Positions 23,895 to 32,620 are shown, numbered from the stretch's first letter. The stretch: 43,633 nt of DNA from an uncultured Candidatus Poseidoniales archaeon (GCA_905181785.1 CAJIZC010000013.1:1-43633); one strand, 5' to 3'. Translations and numbers: made by a program. Notes: generated by a model not told the origin, from the letters alone.

Positions 23895-25934
23895 ATGTGG
23901 GAACATCGATCTGTATCAAACAAAACTTACGTTGAAACCAAACAAATGCGACCAAGCGAATCCTACGTTAAATTGATGGATATCGTCGAAGAAGCAGTCT
24001 CGAAGGCTCAAGTCGATGAATTCGACCACAAAGCCTTCCTAAAGTACATCCCACGCCGCGGTCCATGGGAAGAACTGCCTGGTACTGACAGTTCGAAAAC
24101 CGACCCCAGGGTGCGGTACATCGGCCCAGCACGTGCGCGATTGCTCAACACCAACCTCATTCTTGGATCTTCATGGATTGAAGCAGAGCGATTCAAGTTC
24201 GAGCGGCGTATCTCCAACGTTTCGGAATTCCTCAAGCAAAAGACAATCATCAATGCGAACATGTGGACCCCTAAACAACTCTCGACAACACAAACATTGT
24301 TTTTCTGCTCCACTGGAGACGAAGAACGTATGGGAGGATCATTCCTCACTGGTGACGGACCGGGCGTCGACCATCCATTCCTTGGTGCACCAGAGGGCGA
24401 AGAACCTGAATGGGAACCAATTCTCTGGGGCCTCGGCCACCGTGGCGTTGTCCCCGACTCGGACCCTCTTGACACCTGCTTCTACCCATCGTTGATGCAC
24501 CGGGGTGTATCATTCAACAACCGACTTGGTTGGACTCGATATTCTCCAGCCGGGTTCGGCAAAGACGCAAGCGGCTACATCATGACCCGACCTGGGACAT
24601 GGATTTGGCCTGCAGTCAACGGAAACCGAGAGTCACCAACAGCATTCAACCTGCTTGTGAACCTCCCAGACCGCCGCCTTTCGTTCGGAGAAGAAGGCAT
24701 TACCGATGTCTTCATGACCACGGGCAAGACCTCGCTTTACAGCCTCATGGGCATGATGAGTTCTTCCACGGTCCGACAAATGTTCGGGGCAGGTTCAGAA
24801 ATGGTTCCACTCGAATTCCACTGCATCGAGCCTGGATTGGATGAATGGATTGCAAGCGCCAGCGACGAAGACAAGTACGCCCGTTTGTTCGAAGTGTGCG
24901 CATCCCTTGGCTACATGCTCACCGATCCTTGGATTGGTGGCCTCGGTGGCGGAGCAAAGCGCCGACGCTTACTCCTTTACCCTCGCGACCAAGGCAACTT
25001 GTTGACCTGCGTCAATGCAAGTCAAGTCGCCGATCACGCCCTCAAATCAAACTACGAGGCAACCGTGTTCACCAAACTCGACCAAGCAGATTTCATGAAC
25101 CGCGTCACACGTCGATTCAAGGCCTATGCTGACCTTGTGGCCGCAAGCGATGTTGCTCAAGGTTCCCGCTGGATCAGCCAAGCTGACTTCCACGATGGTG
25201 ACAAGAAACAAGTTGGACCAAACGTTCACTCCATTCTTTCGGTTCGTGGCTATGACGTGATGAGCATGGATGAATACACACAAACCTTCAACGACATCTC
25301 GGCAGCACCAGACCGATTGATGCGCCGATGCGTACAATCAATCGCAACGAACGCTCTCAAGACGGTGTACCCGCTTGCAGATCTAGGTGAAACAGGGGAT
25401 GCAGCACCATATTCGCACATCTTCGGAGCGAAAGACGACAACCCACTTGTGTACTACACAGACATCCGTTTCTTAGTACCAACATCAATCGATAAACTCC
25501 GTAACATCACCGGATCCACCGGTGCAGACCGCGGACGGATGCGAGACGCCTACACCGCTCTTACCAATGCAGATCCAATGACCAGCCTCTCAATCCAAGA
25601 CATTTGCCTACCGTTCTTGGCCGACATGGGCGAAGACTCTTGGCAAACAGGAACCGGGCTCAACGAGAACGAAATCATTGTTGAAGTGACCATGGCAGTC
25701 AACCCTGCCCGAGTTTGGAAGGCCATCCTTGAACCAACAGTCAAGGAAGTGTTCGACTTGCCAAAGGGCAAGAAAGGAACAGCAGCCAACCTGTGGGGCG
25801 ATATCTTCATCGAAAACGAAACCCTTCACGCAAAGATGGAGCGAGACGGCCTTGGCCACTACCTCCGCTTGCTCAAGCTAGCGTTCCACTGGGCCAACGA
25901 CGAAGCCAGAAAAATTCACGGACTGAAGAAGTGA
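23895..25934 (+). CDS. Large soluble protein of unknown function
   Basis: The product has 679 residues, without a signal peptide, transmembrane segment, Walker motif or other catalytic signature I can name. It begins MWEHRSVSNKTYVETKQMRP and contains a glycine-rich GGLGGGAKRRRLLLYPRD segment in the centre, a short TTGKTSLYSLMG stretch that is not a P-loop, and a helical C-terminus ending in basic residues. A GAGG sequence seven bases before the ATG supports the start. Codon use looks even and favours C-ending synonymous codons (AAC, GAC, TTC), as in well-expressed genes, by eye only. It lies between a membrane protein with an acidic tail and a coiled-coil tail-anchored protein, which suggests a membrane-associated complex. 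I do not recognise the family. Confidence 0.85.
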   Translation: MWEHRSVSNKTYVETKQMRPSESYVKLMDIVEEAVSKAQVDEFDHKAFLKYIPRRGPWEELPGTDSSKTDPRVRYIGPARARLLNTNLILGSSWIEAERFKFERRISNVSEFLKQKTIINANMWTPKQLSTTQTLFFCSTGDEERMGGSFLTGDGPGVDHPFLGAPEGEEPEWEPILWGLGHRGVVPDSDPLDTCFYPSLMHRGVSFNNRLGWTRYSPAGFGKDASGYIMTRPGTWIWPAVNGNRESPTAFNLLVNLPDRRLSFGEEGITDVFMTTGKTSLYSLMGMMSSSTVRQMFGAGSEMVPLEFHCIEPGLDEWIASASDEDKYARLFEVCASLGYMLTDPWIGGLGGGAKRRRLLLYPRDQGNLLTCVNASQVADHALKSNYEATVFTKLDQADFMNRVTRRFKAYADLVAASDVAQGSRWISQADFHDGDKKQVGPNVHSILSVRGYDVMSMDEYTQTFNDISAAPDRLMRRCVQSIATNALKTVYPLADLGETGDAAPYSHIFGAKDDNPLVYYTDIRFLVPTSIDKLRNITGSTGADRGRMRDAYTALTNADPMTSLSIQDICLPFLADMGEDSWQTGTGLNENEIIVEVTMAVNPARVWKAILEPTVKEVFDLPKGKKGTAANLWGDIFIENETLHAKMERDGLGHYLRLLKLAFHWANDEARKIHGLKK

Positions 25935-25950
25935 TTGCGCTTCAATCATC

Positions 25951-25958
25951 GAAGGAGG
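25951..25958 (+). promoter_or_regulatory. Strong ribosome-binding site selecting a GTG start at 25966
   Basis: GAAGGAGG ends seven bases before the GTG at 25966. An ATG two bases earlier is out of frame and opens only a short frame. The match decides the start of the coiled-coil gene. Confidence 0.75.
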
Positions 25959-25965
25959 CATTGAT

Positions 25966-27270
25966 GTGTCAGCCACCCTTAACCTCACTGAAGTTTTGTC
26001 TTCATTGCAAGACGCGATGACGAAAGATGGAAGCATCTCTACAGGGCACAGATCGTTTTACACAACCTTCCGCGGTCAAATCGATGCCCACCCAGGGACC
26101 TTCCTGCCAACAGATATCGAGATTCTGATGGAAAACGCTCGTCGCGAGATGGCTGGCGAGGTCAGCGATGAGGACTACGAAGGGTTTGTTGAAGCCGTAT
26201 TGTCTAAAATCGGCATCAAGGAACGGCTTGAGTTTAAAGCGAAAGAAGATGCAAATATGCGCTCTGAAGAAGAAATCGCTGCAATGGTCAAACAGGCAGA
26301 AGAAGAAGCACGGGCCAAGGTCCAAGCAGAATTTAGGCTCAAGGCTGCAGCGGAAGCCGCAGCAAAAAACCCTCCCGCAGCCACGCCAGTCGCAGCCCCA
26401 AGCGCCGGAGATGTCGAAGCAATGGTGAAAGAAAAGGCGGCAAAGGCTGCTGAGGAAGCAAGAAAGATTGCGGAACAAGCAGCAACTAAAGCCGAAACTG
26501 AGTCCAAAGAGCAACTTCGAAAGCAGGAGCATGAAAGTGCGATGGCGGAAATTGAATCCGTCCGTAAGGCAGCCGAGGAAGAAATCACCCGTCTTAAAGC
26601 AGAGACAGAAGCGCAAATCGCTACCGTTGAGGCTGAGCGAGTTCGCGCACAAGCAGAAGCGGCAGCCCGTGCTGCAGAAGTCGAAGCTCGACGTATAGCC
26701 GAAGCCGAATTGGAGCAGGCAAAGAAGCAGGCGGAAGCTGAACTCGAAGCAGCCCAGCAAGAGGCCAAACAAGCTCAAGCCGCCCTTGAAGCAGAAGCCG
26801 AGCGCCTTCGCGTTGAGCAAGAGGCTGCAGCCCGTGCTGCGGAAGACGATGCAAGGCGCGCTGCAGAAGCCGAGGACCTTCGCGTCGAGCAAGAGAAGAT
26901 TCAGGCGGAAGCCGAATTGGATCAAGCGAGGAAGCAGGCGGAAGCCGAATTGGACCAAGCGAGGCGGCAGGCGGAAGCCGATCTTGCAGCAGCCCGCCTG
27001 GAAGCCCAACAAGCCACAGAAGCCCTTCAAGCAGAATCTGAAGCTCTTCGGTCAGAAGAAGCGGCAGAAGCTGAACGCCTTCGCGCAGAGGAGGAAGCCG
27101 CCGCCGCAGAACCAGAAGAGAAGGAAGTGCCCGAACTTCCACCGCTCGATGGCTCTGCCCCCCCACTCCCTCCTGTAGAACAACCCTCTAAAATCAATAT
27201 TCCAGTTGTTTTAGCCGCCTCTGGTGGAGCGATTGCACTCTGTGTAGCCGCCTTCGTCTTCATACTTTGA
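25966..27270 (+). CDS. Ala/Glu-rich coiled-coil protein with C-terminal membrane anchor
   Basis: The product has 434 residues with a GTG start set by a strong ribosome-binding site. Residues 1-95 form a small, probably folded helical domain (GHRSFYTTFRGQIDAHPG, then DYEGFVEAVLSKIGI). Residues about 95-390 are a nearly uninterrupted charged coiled coil of A, E, Q, K and R, with 11-residue periodic units near 315-345. A short Pro-rich stretch (about 390-408) leads to one hydrophobic helix (411-434) at the extreme C-terminus, so it is a tail-anchored protein facing the cytosol. TolA- or IncA-like composition gives weak database similarity to many proteins and no function. It is the third gene of the cluster starting at 23301; the chaperonin follows 61 bases later. 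Confidence 0.8.
   Translation: MSATLNLTEVLSSLQDAMTKDGSISTGHRSFYTTFRGQIDAHPGTFLPTDIEILMENARREMAGEVSDEDYEGFVEAVLSKIGIKERLEFKAKEDANMRSEEEIAAMVKQAEEEARAKVQAEFRLKAAAEAAAKNPPAATPVAAPSAGDVEAMVKEKAAKAAEEARKIAEQAATKAETESKEQLRKQEHESAMAEIESVRKAAEEEITRLKAETEAQIATVEAERVRAQAEAAARAAEVEARRIAEAELEQAKKQAEAELEAAQQEAKQAQAALEAEAERLRVEQEAAARAAEDDARRAAEAEDLRVEQEKIQAEAELDQARKQAEAELDQARRQAEADLAAARLEAQQATEALQAESEALRSEEAAEAERLRAEEEAAAAEPEEKEVPELPPLDGSAPPLPPVEQPSKINIPVVLAASGGAIALCVAAFVFIL
26902..26981 (+). repeat. 33-base direct repeats coding 11-residue coiled-coil units
   Basis: Two nearly identical 33-base units (26902-26934 and 26935-26967) and the beginning of a third encode QAEAELDQARK, QAEAELDQARR and QAEADLAAARL. 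They show recent in-frame duplication in the coiled-coil gene. A related single unit lies near 26719. Confidence 0.8.
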
Positions 27271-27331
27271 AGGCCACAATTTCTTTTCAAGAGAAAGGGT
27301 TCATCTATGCGCTTCACAGCCCATTGAATCG

Positions 27332-28930
27332 ATGGCTCAACCTAACGACGGCTCTGGACGCGCACCTGTTGCGATTGTCCGGCCAACCACTTCCGTAACA
27401 AGTGGCGTTGCTGTGACCCAGAAGTTGGTCAGTGCATCGGTTGCCTTTGGCGATCTTTTACGCGGCACCTTCGGTCCAAATGGTTTAGACAAAATGATGT
27501 ACAAAACCAACGGCCAAACGGCTGTTACAAACGACGGGGCAAAAATAGTCGCCGAACTTCTTGTGAAGCACCCTGCGGCCAAAGCCTTTGTTCAATTAGC
27601 AGAATCTCAGGAAAATGCTTGCGGGGACGGGGTCACGGGCTGCTTAATCGTCGCGAGCGAACTCATGCGTGAAGCAGGCCGCCTTCTCGAAAAAGGCCTC
27701 CATCCGCTGGTTTTGGTCGAAGGGTATCAAAGAGCGTTGGAAGTGACGCTTGAAACGTTAGACTCGAGGGTTGAACGTATTTTACCCACTGATACAGACC
27801 GCCTCTTATCCGTTGCAAAAACCGCCATGATGGGGACGACAGCAGAAACCGGCAGTGACCACCTCGCTCAATGCATTGTCACAGCCGCTCAAACCGTGGC
27901 AAGCGAGTTGGACGGCGTGCTTCATGTCCGAACAGAAGACGTTCGTATGGCAAAACGAGGCGTCGGCGGCATCGGCGACAGCCGCTTGGTTTCCGGACTC
28001 ATACTCGAACGGCGGCTCGACCTCGACCGCCTACCCCGTCACCTCGAAGGCGGCAAGGTGGCCGTACTCTCATGCCCGCTTGAAATTGAATCCTCTTCGA
28101 GGGAAGCTGAAATCGAAGTGACTTCACCCGATCAGTGGGTTGCTTTCATGGACGCAGAAGAAGCGCAACTCGAAGCCAAATCCAAAACCCTGCTTGAAAG
28201 CGGGGCAAACTTGGTGTTCTGTGCAGAAGGCATTGATCCCCGAGTGCTTCACCGATGCGTCGATGAAGGCGTTTTCATCCTTGGCGGCTTGGAGCGGGCG
28301 GGTGCTGAAGATGTGGCTGCGGCAACTGGGGCCATGATGATTGACCACCTTGATTCCCTCGACGCTTCTACGCTCGGCGCATTCAAGACAATGCACATCG
28401 AAACCCTCGAGGGGGACGACTCGCGTCGCGAAAGACTGCATCTTGATGCCGGACCCAAAGCAGGCCTCGCCACAGTCGATGTCGGTGGCGGCGATGGCGT
28501 TGCAAGCGAAGAGGTCATCCGCGGCCTTTACGACGCATTGTGCTCGGTCACAAGCGCTATGGAAACGGGCGAAGTTCTTCTTGGCGGTGGCAGCCTACAC
28601 ATGGCTTCCAGCCTTGCCATCAGAGAATCGGCGGAAGCACAAGGCGGTCGTGAACGCCTCGCTATGGAGGCGTTCGCTCGTGCATTGGAAGCAATCCCTG
28701 CTGTTTTGGCAACAAACGCTGGGCATGACCACCTCGACACGCTTCTGGTTCTCCGCTCCCTTCACCGGGATGGTTCACCCAACAGTGGCGTTCAACACAC
28801 CGGTCAGGCTGGCCCCGTCGAATCGGCGTGGTCCAGTGCGGAAACACTCGCCCACGCCATCGAGGCTGCGTGTGAAACTGCATGCGGGTTGCTGCGGGTC
28901 GACCAGGTCATCTCTGCACGCGGCGACTGA
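27332..28930 (+). CDS. Divergent group II chaperonin (thermosome-like subunit)
   Basis: The product has 532 residues, full thermosome length. The equatorial domain is recognisable: GTFGPNGLDKMMY (46-57), TNDGAKIV (66-73), HPAAK (80-84) and GDGVTG (98-103). So are the late motifs VLLGGGSLHMA, NAGHDHLDTLLVLR and RVDQVISA. Several normally near-invariant positions differ: GPKG is GPNG, NDGAT is NDGAK and GDGTT is GDGVT. The Asp of the hydrolysis motif is still present in LYDALCSV. Such changes suggest an altered ATPase cycle or a specialised subunit in a hetero-oligomer. Family role is ATP-driven folding in a two-ring cage. The preceding coiled-coil gene may be in the same transcript. Confidence 0.9.
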   Translation: MAQPNDGSGRAPVAIVRPTTSVTSGVAVTQKLVSASVAFGDLLRGTFGPNGLDKMMYKTNGQTAVTNDGAKIVAELLVKHPAAKAFVQLAESQENACGDGVTGCLIVASELMREAGRLLEKGLHPLVLVEGYQRALEVTLETLDSRVERILPTDTDRLLSVAKTAMMGTTAETGSDHLAQCIVTAAQTVASELDGVLHVRTEDVRMAKRGVGGIGDSRLVSGLILERRLDLDRLPRHLEGGKVAVLSCPLEIESSSREAEIEVTSPDQWVAFMDAEEAQLEAKSKTLLESGANLVFCAEGIDPRVLHRCVDEGVFILGGLERAGAEDVAAATGAMMIDHLDSLDASTLGAFKTMHIETLEGDDSRRERLHLDAGPKAGLATVDVGGGDGVASEEVIRGLYDALCSVTSAMETGEVLLGGGSLHMASSLAIRESAEAQGGRERLAMEAFARALEAIPAVLATNAGHDHLDTLLVLRSLHRDGSPNSGVQHTGQAGPVESAWSSAETLAHAIEAACETACGLLRVDQVISARGD

Positions 28931-28962
28931 CTCCTTTGGTTCGCTCATTGGGCGTGGTCGTT

Positions 28963-28971
28963 AGGTTCAAT
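28963..28971 (+). promoter_or_regulatory. Possible TATA element of purH
   Basis: TTCAATATC lies about 40 bases before the ATG at 29009, allowing a leader of roughly 13-15 bases. The match to the consensus is partial. Confidence 0.35.
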
Positions 28972-29008
28972 ATCCTCGGACCAATCCATTCGATAACGGG
29001 TACCTTAG

Positions 29009-30652
29009 ATGACCACATCCGTTTCGCCCCGCCCGCGAGCCCTCCTCAGCGTTTATGACAAGACAGGCATCGTTGAATTCGCTACAGCCCTCGCCGCCCT
29101 TGGGTTTGAATTAGCCTCAACGGGGGGAACAGCACGCGTCCTTCGCGCCTCCGGCTTGGACGTCATCGGCGTTTCTGATATCACAGGCCATCCAGAGATT
29201 TTCGACGGCCGCGTTAAATCACTCCATCCTGCCATACACGGCCCCCTGCTTGCACGGCTGGAGACTGAAACGGATCGAGCAGGCCTTGCAGAACTTGGCT
29301 ATGTCCCAATTCAGATAGTTGCCTGCAACCTTTACCCGTTTTCAGACGCAGCGCGCCAAGAACCCGCTCTCGACGACCTCGCTCTTTTGGAAATGGTTGA
29401 CATCGGTGGGCCAACGATGGTGCGAGCTTCCGCAAAAAATCACAAAAACGTCATCATTGCATCCAACCCGGCCCGGTATCCTTCGATTGTTGAGGCCTTG
29501 AACGGGGCAGGTGGCGCAGCAGGCGTGGGCCTTGACCTTCGACGAGCTCTTGCTCTCGAGGCTTACGAACACACAGCAGCCTACGATGCGGCAATCAGCG
29601 ATGAGTTGCATGCCCGTTGGATTGGACGGCCCGAACACAGCGACATCACCGCCGAGCAAACGGCGCGCCTTCCCGATACCTTGCTTGCCACCGCCAAGAA
29701 ATCCCACACCCTCCGCTACGGTGAAAACAGCCATCAGGCCGCAGCACTGTACATCGACCCAAAGGCCTCAGGCCTTCACACGACGCTCGTAACAGCAAAG
29801 GTCGAAGGTGAAAAACCGATGTCGTACAACAACTATTCTGATGCCGATGCAACCCTTCGTTTGTGCCGGGCGCTCTCGACCAACGAATGGCCGCAGACAC
29901 CCCACGTTTGCATCATTGTCAAGCACAACAACCCCTGCGGGGCCGCTTTGGGTTCGACTCAGGTCGAAGCATATGAAGCAGCCTTGGCGAGCGACCCCGA
30001 GTCTGCTTTTGGATCTATTATCTGTTTCAATGAACCTCTTCAACCCGAGACGGCCAAGGCTATGGAACCCTTGTTCATTGAAGTGCTCATGGCACCCGCC
30101 TATGAGCCCGAAGCAAAAACCATCGTAATGGCCAAGAAGAACCGACGCATCCTGACCATCGACTCTCCAAACGACCGCCTCGCTCCACTCGAACGGATTC
30201 TTGTTCGCAAACCAATCGAAGGCGGATGGCTTGTACAGACCGAAGAACCCCCTGTCATCGACTGGGGTAAGGCGAAAGTTGCGACGGAACTGGCGCCAAC
30301 GAAAGCTCAAATCGATAGCATGAAGTTTGCAGTTCGGGTGTGCGAGCAAGTCAAATCCAACGCTATTGTAATGGTTCAAGGCCTAGCAACCGTGGGCATT
30401 GGCCCCGGCCAAACCAGTCGCGTTGAGGCGGTCAAAATCGCCGCACGCCGAGCAGGTCCAAGGGCCGAAGGGTGCGTGCTTGCCTCCGATGCGTTTTTCC
30501 CATTCAAAGATGGACTGGAACAAGCAGCAGACGCTGGAGCGGCCTCGATCGTTCAACCGGGTGGATCAATTCGAGACCAAGAAGTGATTGACGCTGCGAA
30601 TGAGCGCGGCATGTCCATGCTGTTCACTGGCCATCGCTTGTTCAGGCACTGA
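29009..30652 (+). CDS. purH: Bifunctional AICAR formyltransferase/IMP cyclohydrolase
   Basis: The product has 547 residues, the usual full length. The N-terminal MGS-like cyclohydrolase domain shows LLSVYDKTGI, ELASTGGTARVL, DITGHPEIFDGRVKSLHP and IVACNLYPF. The formyltransferase domain shows HTLRYGENSHQ, the catalytic Lys-His in IVKHNNPCG, and the closing AADAGAASIVQPGGSIRDQEVI segment. It performs the last two steps of purine synthesis: AICAR plus formyl-tetrahydrofolate gives FAICAR, then IMP. This bacterial-type fused enzyme is found in only part of the archaea; others use PurP and PurO. purN lies 0.8 kb downstream, which supports a folate-dependent purine route in this organism. Confidence 0.97.
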   Translation: MTTSVSPRPRALLSVYDKTGIVEFATALAALGFELASTGGTARVLRASGLDVIGVSDITGHPEIFDGRVKSLHPAIHGPLLARLETETDRAGLAELGYVPIQIVACNLYPFSDAARQEPALDDLALLEMVDIGGPTMVRASAKNHKNVIIASNPARYPSIVEALNGAGGAAGVGLDLRRALALEAYEHTAAYDAAISDELHARWIGRPEHSDITAEQTARLPDTLLATAKKSHTLRYGENSHQAAALYIDPKASGLHTTLVTAKVEGEKPMSYNNYSDADATLRLCRALSTNEWPQTPHVCIIVKHNNPCGAALGSTQVEAYEAALASDPESAFGSIICFNEPLQPETAKAMEPLFIEVLMAPAYEPEAKTIVMAKKNRRILTIDSPNDRLAPLERILVRKPIEGGWLVQTEEPPVIDWGKAKVATELAPTKAQIDSMKFAVRVCEQVKSNAIVMVQGLATVGIGPGQTSRVEAVKIAARRAGPRAEGCVLASDAFFPFKDGLEQAADAGAASIVQPGGSIRDQEVIDAANERGMSMLFTGHRLFRH

Positions 30653-30696
30653 CCTTCTTGGCAAGGCTTCAAGCCGTGGCTACCGGACGGGGCCAC

Positions 30697-30882
30697 ATGG
30701 GCCATCTTGCTGATATCGATAAATCGTACTTCAGCCACCTTGTGGGTGCATGGAAGATGGCGTTTTGGTTCGCCCTCGGTTCAGTGCGCCTGATTGTTCA
30801 CGGCATCCTTCCGAATTTCGATGAAGACGCTGGCCAAAAAACCGTAGATCATTACCAACCACCAAAGCAGGATCAGGCTTAA
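30697..30882 (+). CDS. DUF6356-like small membrane protein
   Basis: The product has 61 residues. The segment SYFSHLVGAWKMAFWFALGS followed by VRLIVHGILPNFDEDAG has the spaced His, the single hydrophobic span and the VHGILP motif seen in the short DUF6356 proteins. Function of that family is unknown. A TTG at 30658 would add thirteen residues of no family character, so the ATG is used. The stop overlaps the stop of the convergent DUF454 gene in a shared TTAA. Confidence 0.7.
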   Translation: MGHLADIDKSYFSHLVGAWKMAFWFALGSVRLIVHGILPNFDEDAGQKTVDHYQPPKQDQA

Positions 30883-31400
30883 GCGACGGTCGGAACCTTC
30901 CATCCAACCCACCAAATCCCAACAATGGCCACGACGGCGATAAGCGTCTGGCCAAAACCAGGGTCACCTGCTTTTGTGATGCCTACAATGGAAACACATG
31001 AGGCGACGAAAATGAGGGCGCCGATGACCATTTTCGAGTGGAAGGGCAACGCCCGACCAGATCGGTAATATTCCAATAACGCAGGACCAAAGACTCGATT
31101 TGTGAGCAACCAGCGGAACAAGCGTTGACTTGAACGTGCGAAACAGTATGCAGCCAGAACAAGCCAGGAAGTCGTCGGCCACCCCGGGACGACGATTCCA
31201 ATAACCGCGAAGATTACCGCTAATCCACCAACACCAATCCAGAGGATTCTAGCGAGGGGGTTACGCGAAGGTTTGTGTTCGGCAAGCACACGTTTGATGA
31301 CCACTTCATCGCTCTCATGAATCATGTTTGGATGGCCAGATGCACCGTTATCGCGGCGCTCGCCCGGGGCCTTGGGGGTGTCTTCGACCATTGAACTCAT
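30879..31400 (-). CDS. DUF454 (YbaN-like) inner membrane protein
   Basis: The product has 173 residues. After a hydrophilic N-terminal extension of about 50 residues, the DUF454 core appears: ILWIGVGGLAVIFAVIGIVV, then PGWPTTSWLVLAAYCFARSS, and LFRWLLTNRVFGPALLEYYRSGRALPFHSK. Two further helices follow. It has about four membrane helices. The family is widespread and uncharacterised. The extension is longer than in typical members of about 120 residues. It is a single leftward gene, convergent with the DUF6356-like gene. Confidence 0.85.
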   Translation of the reverse strand: MSSMVEDTPKAPGERRDNGASGHPNMIHESDEVVIKRVLAEHKPSRNPLARILWIGVGGLAVIFAVIGIVVPGWPTTSWLVLAAYCFARSSQRLFRWLLTNRVFGPALLEYYRSGRALPFHSKMVIGALIFVASCVSIVGITKAGDPGFGQTLIAVVAIVGIWWVGWKVPTVA

Positions 31401-31479
31401 CAAGGGCTAAAGGGCGAGGAACAAAAAGGAATGGGCGCGAATCCGAAGCGCTCAAGTCCGTAAGGCGGCTGCGCTCAAC

Positions 31480-32124
31480 ATGGCGCACAATCATTCAGGC
31501 TTGAGACGCGCAGATGCGTCATCGCCGATTCGGTGTGCGATTTTGATTTCAGGGTCCGGCTCGGGAATGGAAGCCATGATCCGCCATCAACAAGCAAACC
31601 CAGCATGCGGTCACAGCACGGTTTTGGTTGTGTCAGACAGGCAAGACGCCAAGGGTCTTGAACGGGCCAGAAGCCTAGGCGTCGAATCAATTTACGTCGC
31701 TCTTCCACCGCTAACCGATCGTTCTGAACGGCGTGCACAGCACGAAGCAATGGTACTGGAAGCGCTTGAAAGCTCAGGGGTGGAACTTGTTTTGTTGAGC
31801 GGCTACATGCGCCTTCTAACACCAGTTCTCGTCGACAGATGGGCCCCCCATCTTCTCAACATTCATCCTTCGCTTTTGCCGGCGTTCCCAGGCGCTCATG
31901 CTCATCGAGATGCATTGGCTGCAAAGGCAACAGTATCGGGCTGTACCGTTCATCGGGTGGATGAAGGCATGGATACCGGATTGGTTCTATCACAGCGAAG
32001 GGTTCCAGTGTTCCCGGGCGACGATGAAGCAAGCCTAGCTGAGCGCATCAAGATCGAAGAACATCGGCTGTATCCTTTGGTGGTCGATCGCCTTGTCAAC
32101 CAAACGTTGACTCCGGACGATTGA
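31480..32124 (+). CDS. purN: Phosphoribosylglycinamide formyltransferase
   Basis: The product has 214 residues. The formyltransferase fold is shown by AILISGSGSGMEAMI near the N-terminus, VELVLLSGYMRLL, the catalytic NIHPSLLPAFPG with Asn and His, and HRVDEGMDTG with the catalytic Asp. The reaction is GAR plus 10-formyl-tetrahydrofolate to FGAR, step three of purine synthesis. An N-terminal extension of about 18 residues precedes the first strand. The first loop has GSGSGMEA where many PurN proteins read GxGSNLQA. The 3' end overlaps the convergent mobA-like gene by 29 bases. Confidence 0.93.
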   Translation: MAHNHSGLRRADASSPIRCAILISGSGSGMEAMIRHQQANPACGHSTVLVVSDRQDAKGLERARSLGVESIYVALPPLTDRSERRAQHEAMVLEALESSGVELVLLSGYMRLLTPVLVDRWAPHLLNIHPSLLPAFPGAHAHRDALAAKATVSGCTVHRVDEGMDTGLVLSQRRVPVFPGDDEASLAERIKIEEHRLYPLVVDRLVNQTLTPDD

Positions 32125-32620
32125 AATTTTGCATCTGTTGTTCCAGCCCAGCCATGCTAAGGCTTGGCAGTGTACTAAACATGTGTAAAACAGATGATGG
32201 TTCCATTCCGGGCATCCAGCCTTGCGGGCAATGACTCAACAACGGCTGGCGCCGACCATCAGGGTCAATTGGCACGCCTCCACCCGAACCCAACAAAGCG
32301 TTCAACCCCTCATCGCCAAGCATGAAAGCATCACATGGAATCAATTGAATCGGGCCTTCTACTTCGCCGAAGATCCACTGAAGCACATCCATGAGGGACC
32401 GACAAGACGGAGGGTCAGGCCACACCTCGCCTTCGAACAACCCCGCCCGTTCAGCATGGCCACACAACGTCACCACCCGAACCACCCCGGCCTTCAATGC
32501 GAGGTTTCGCAAGCGGGTGACTCCACCGGCCATCAACGCCTTATCTTCACCCATGCGGGTGCTTTTGCCGCCGGCGAGGATGAACACCGTCGACACATCA
32601 ACCGCCTCAAACAATTTCAT
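32096..32620 (-). CDS. MobA-like molybdenum cofactor nucleotidyltransferase
   Basis: The product has 174 residues from the ATG at 32620. The nucleotide-binding signature LAGGKSTRMGEDKAL (15-29) is the MobA/GlmU-type pyrophosphorylase motif. QLIPCDAFML corresponds to the usual D-M-P-F metal-binding stretch but with Ala in place of Met-Pro. The protein is slightly shorter than typical MobA. The expected role is to attach GMP to molybdopterin; because the PCDMPF motif is altered, another NTP-transferase activity is possible. The start overlaps the small upstream gene by 14 bases, so it is the last gene of a four-gene leftward operon. Confidence 0.8.
   Translation of the reverse strand: MKLFEAVDVSTVFILAGGKSTRMGEDKALMAGGVTRLRNLALKAGVVRVVTLCGHAERAGLFEGEVWPDPPSCRSLMDVLQWIFGEVEGPIQLIPCDAFMLGDEGLNALLGSGGGVPIDPDGRRQPLLSHCPQGWMPGMEPSSVLHMFSTLPSLSMAGLEQQMQNFNRPESTFG

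Noticed and set aside
23574-23955. Overlapping minus-strand frames giving Ser/Ala- or Leu/Phe-rich products
   Set aside because: They are shadows of the Glu-Ala repeat tail of the membrane protein at 23301-23885.
24721-24760. TTGKTS in the 679-residue protein as a possible P-loop
   Set aside because: It lacks the GxxxxGK[ST] spacing and has no Walker B partner.
26002-27030. A 342-codon open frame on the minus strand opposite the coiled-coil gene
   Set aside because: It mirrors the GAA/GCA-rich codons of the real gene, giving a Cys/Phe/Leu-rich product without any family character. The plus-strand gene has a strong ribosome-binding site and a sensible architecture.
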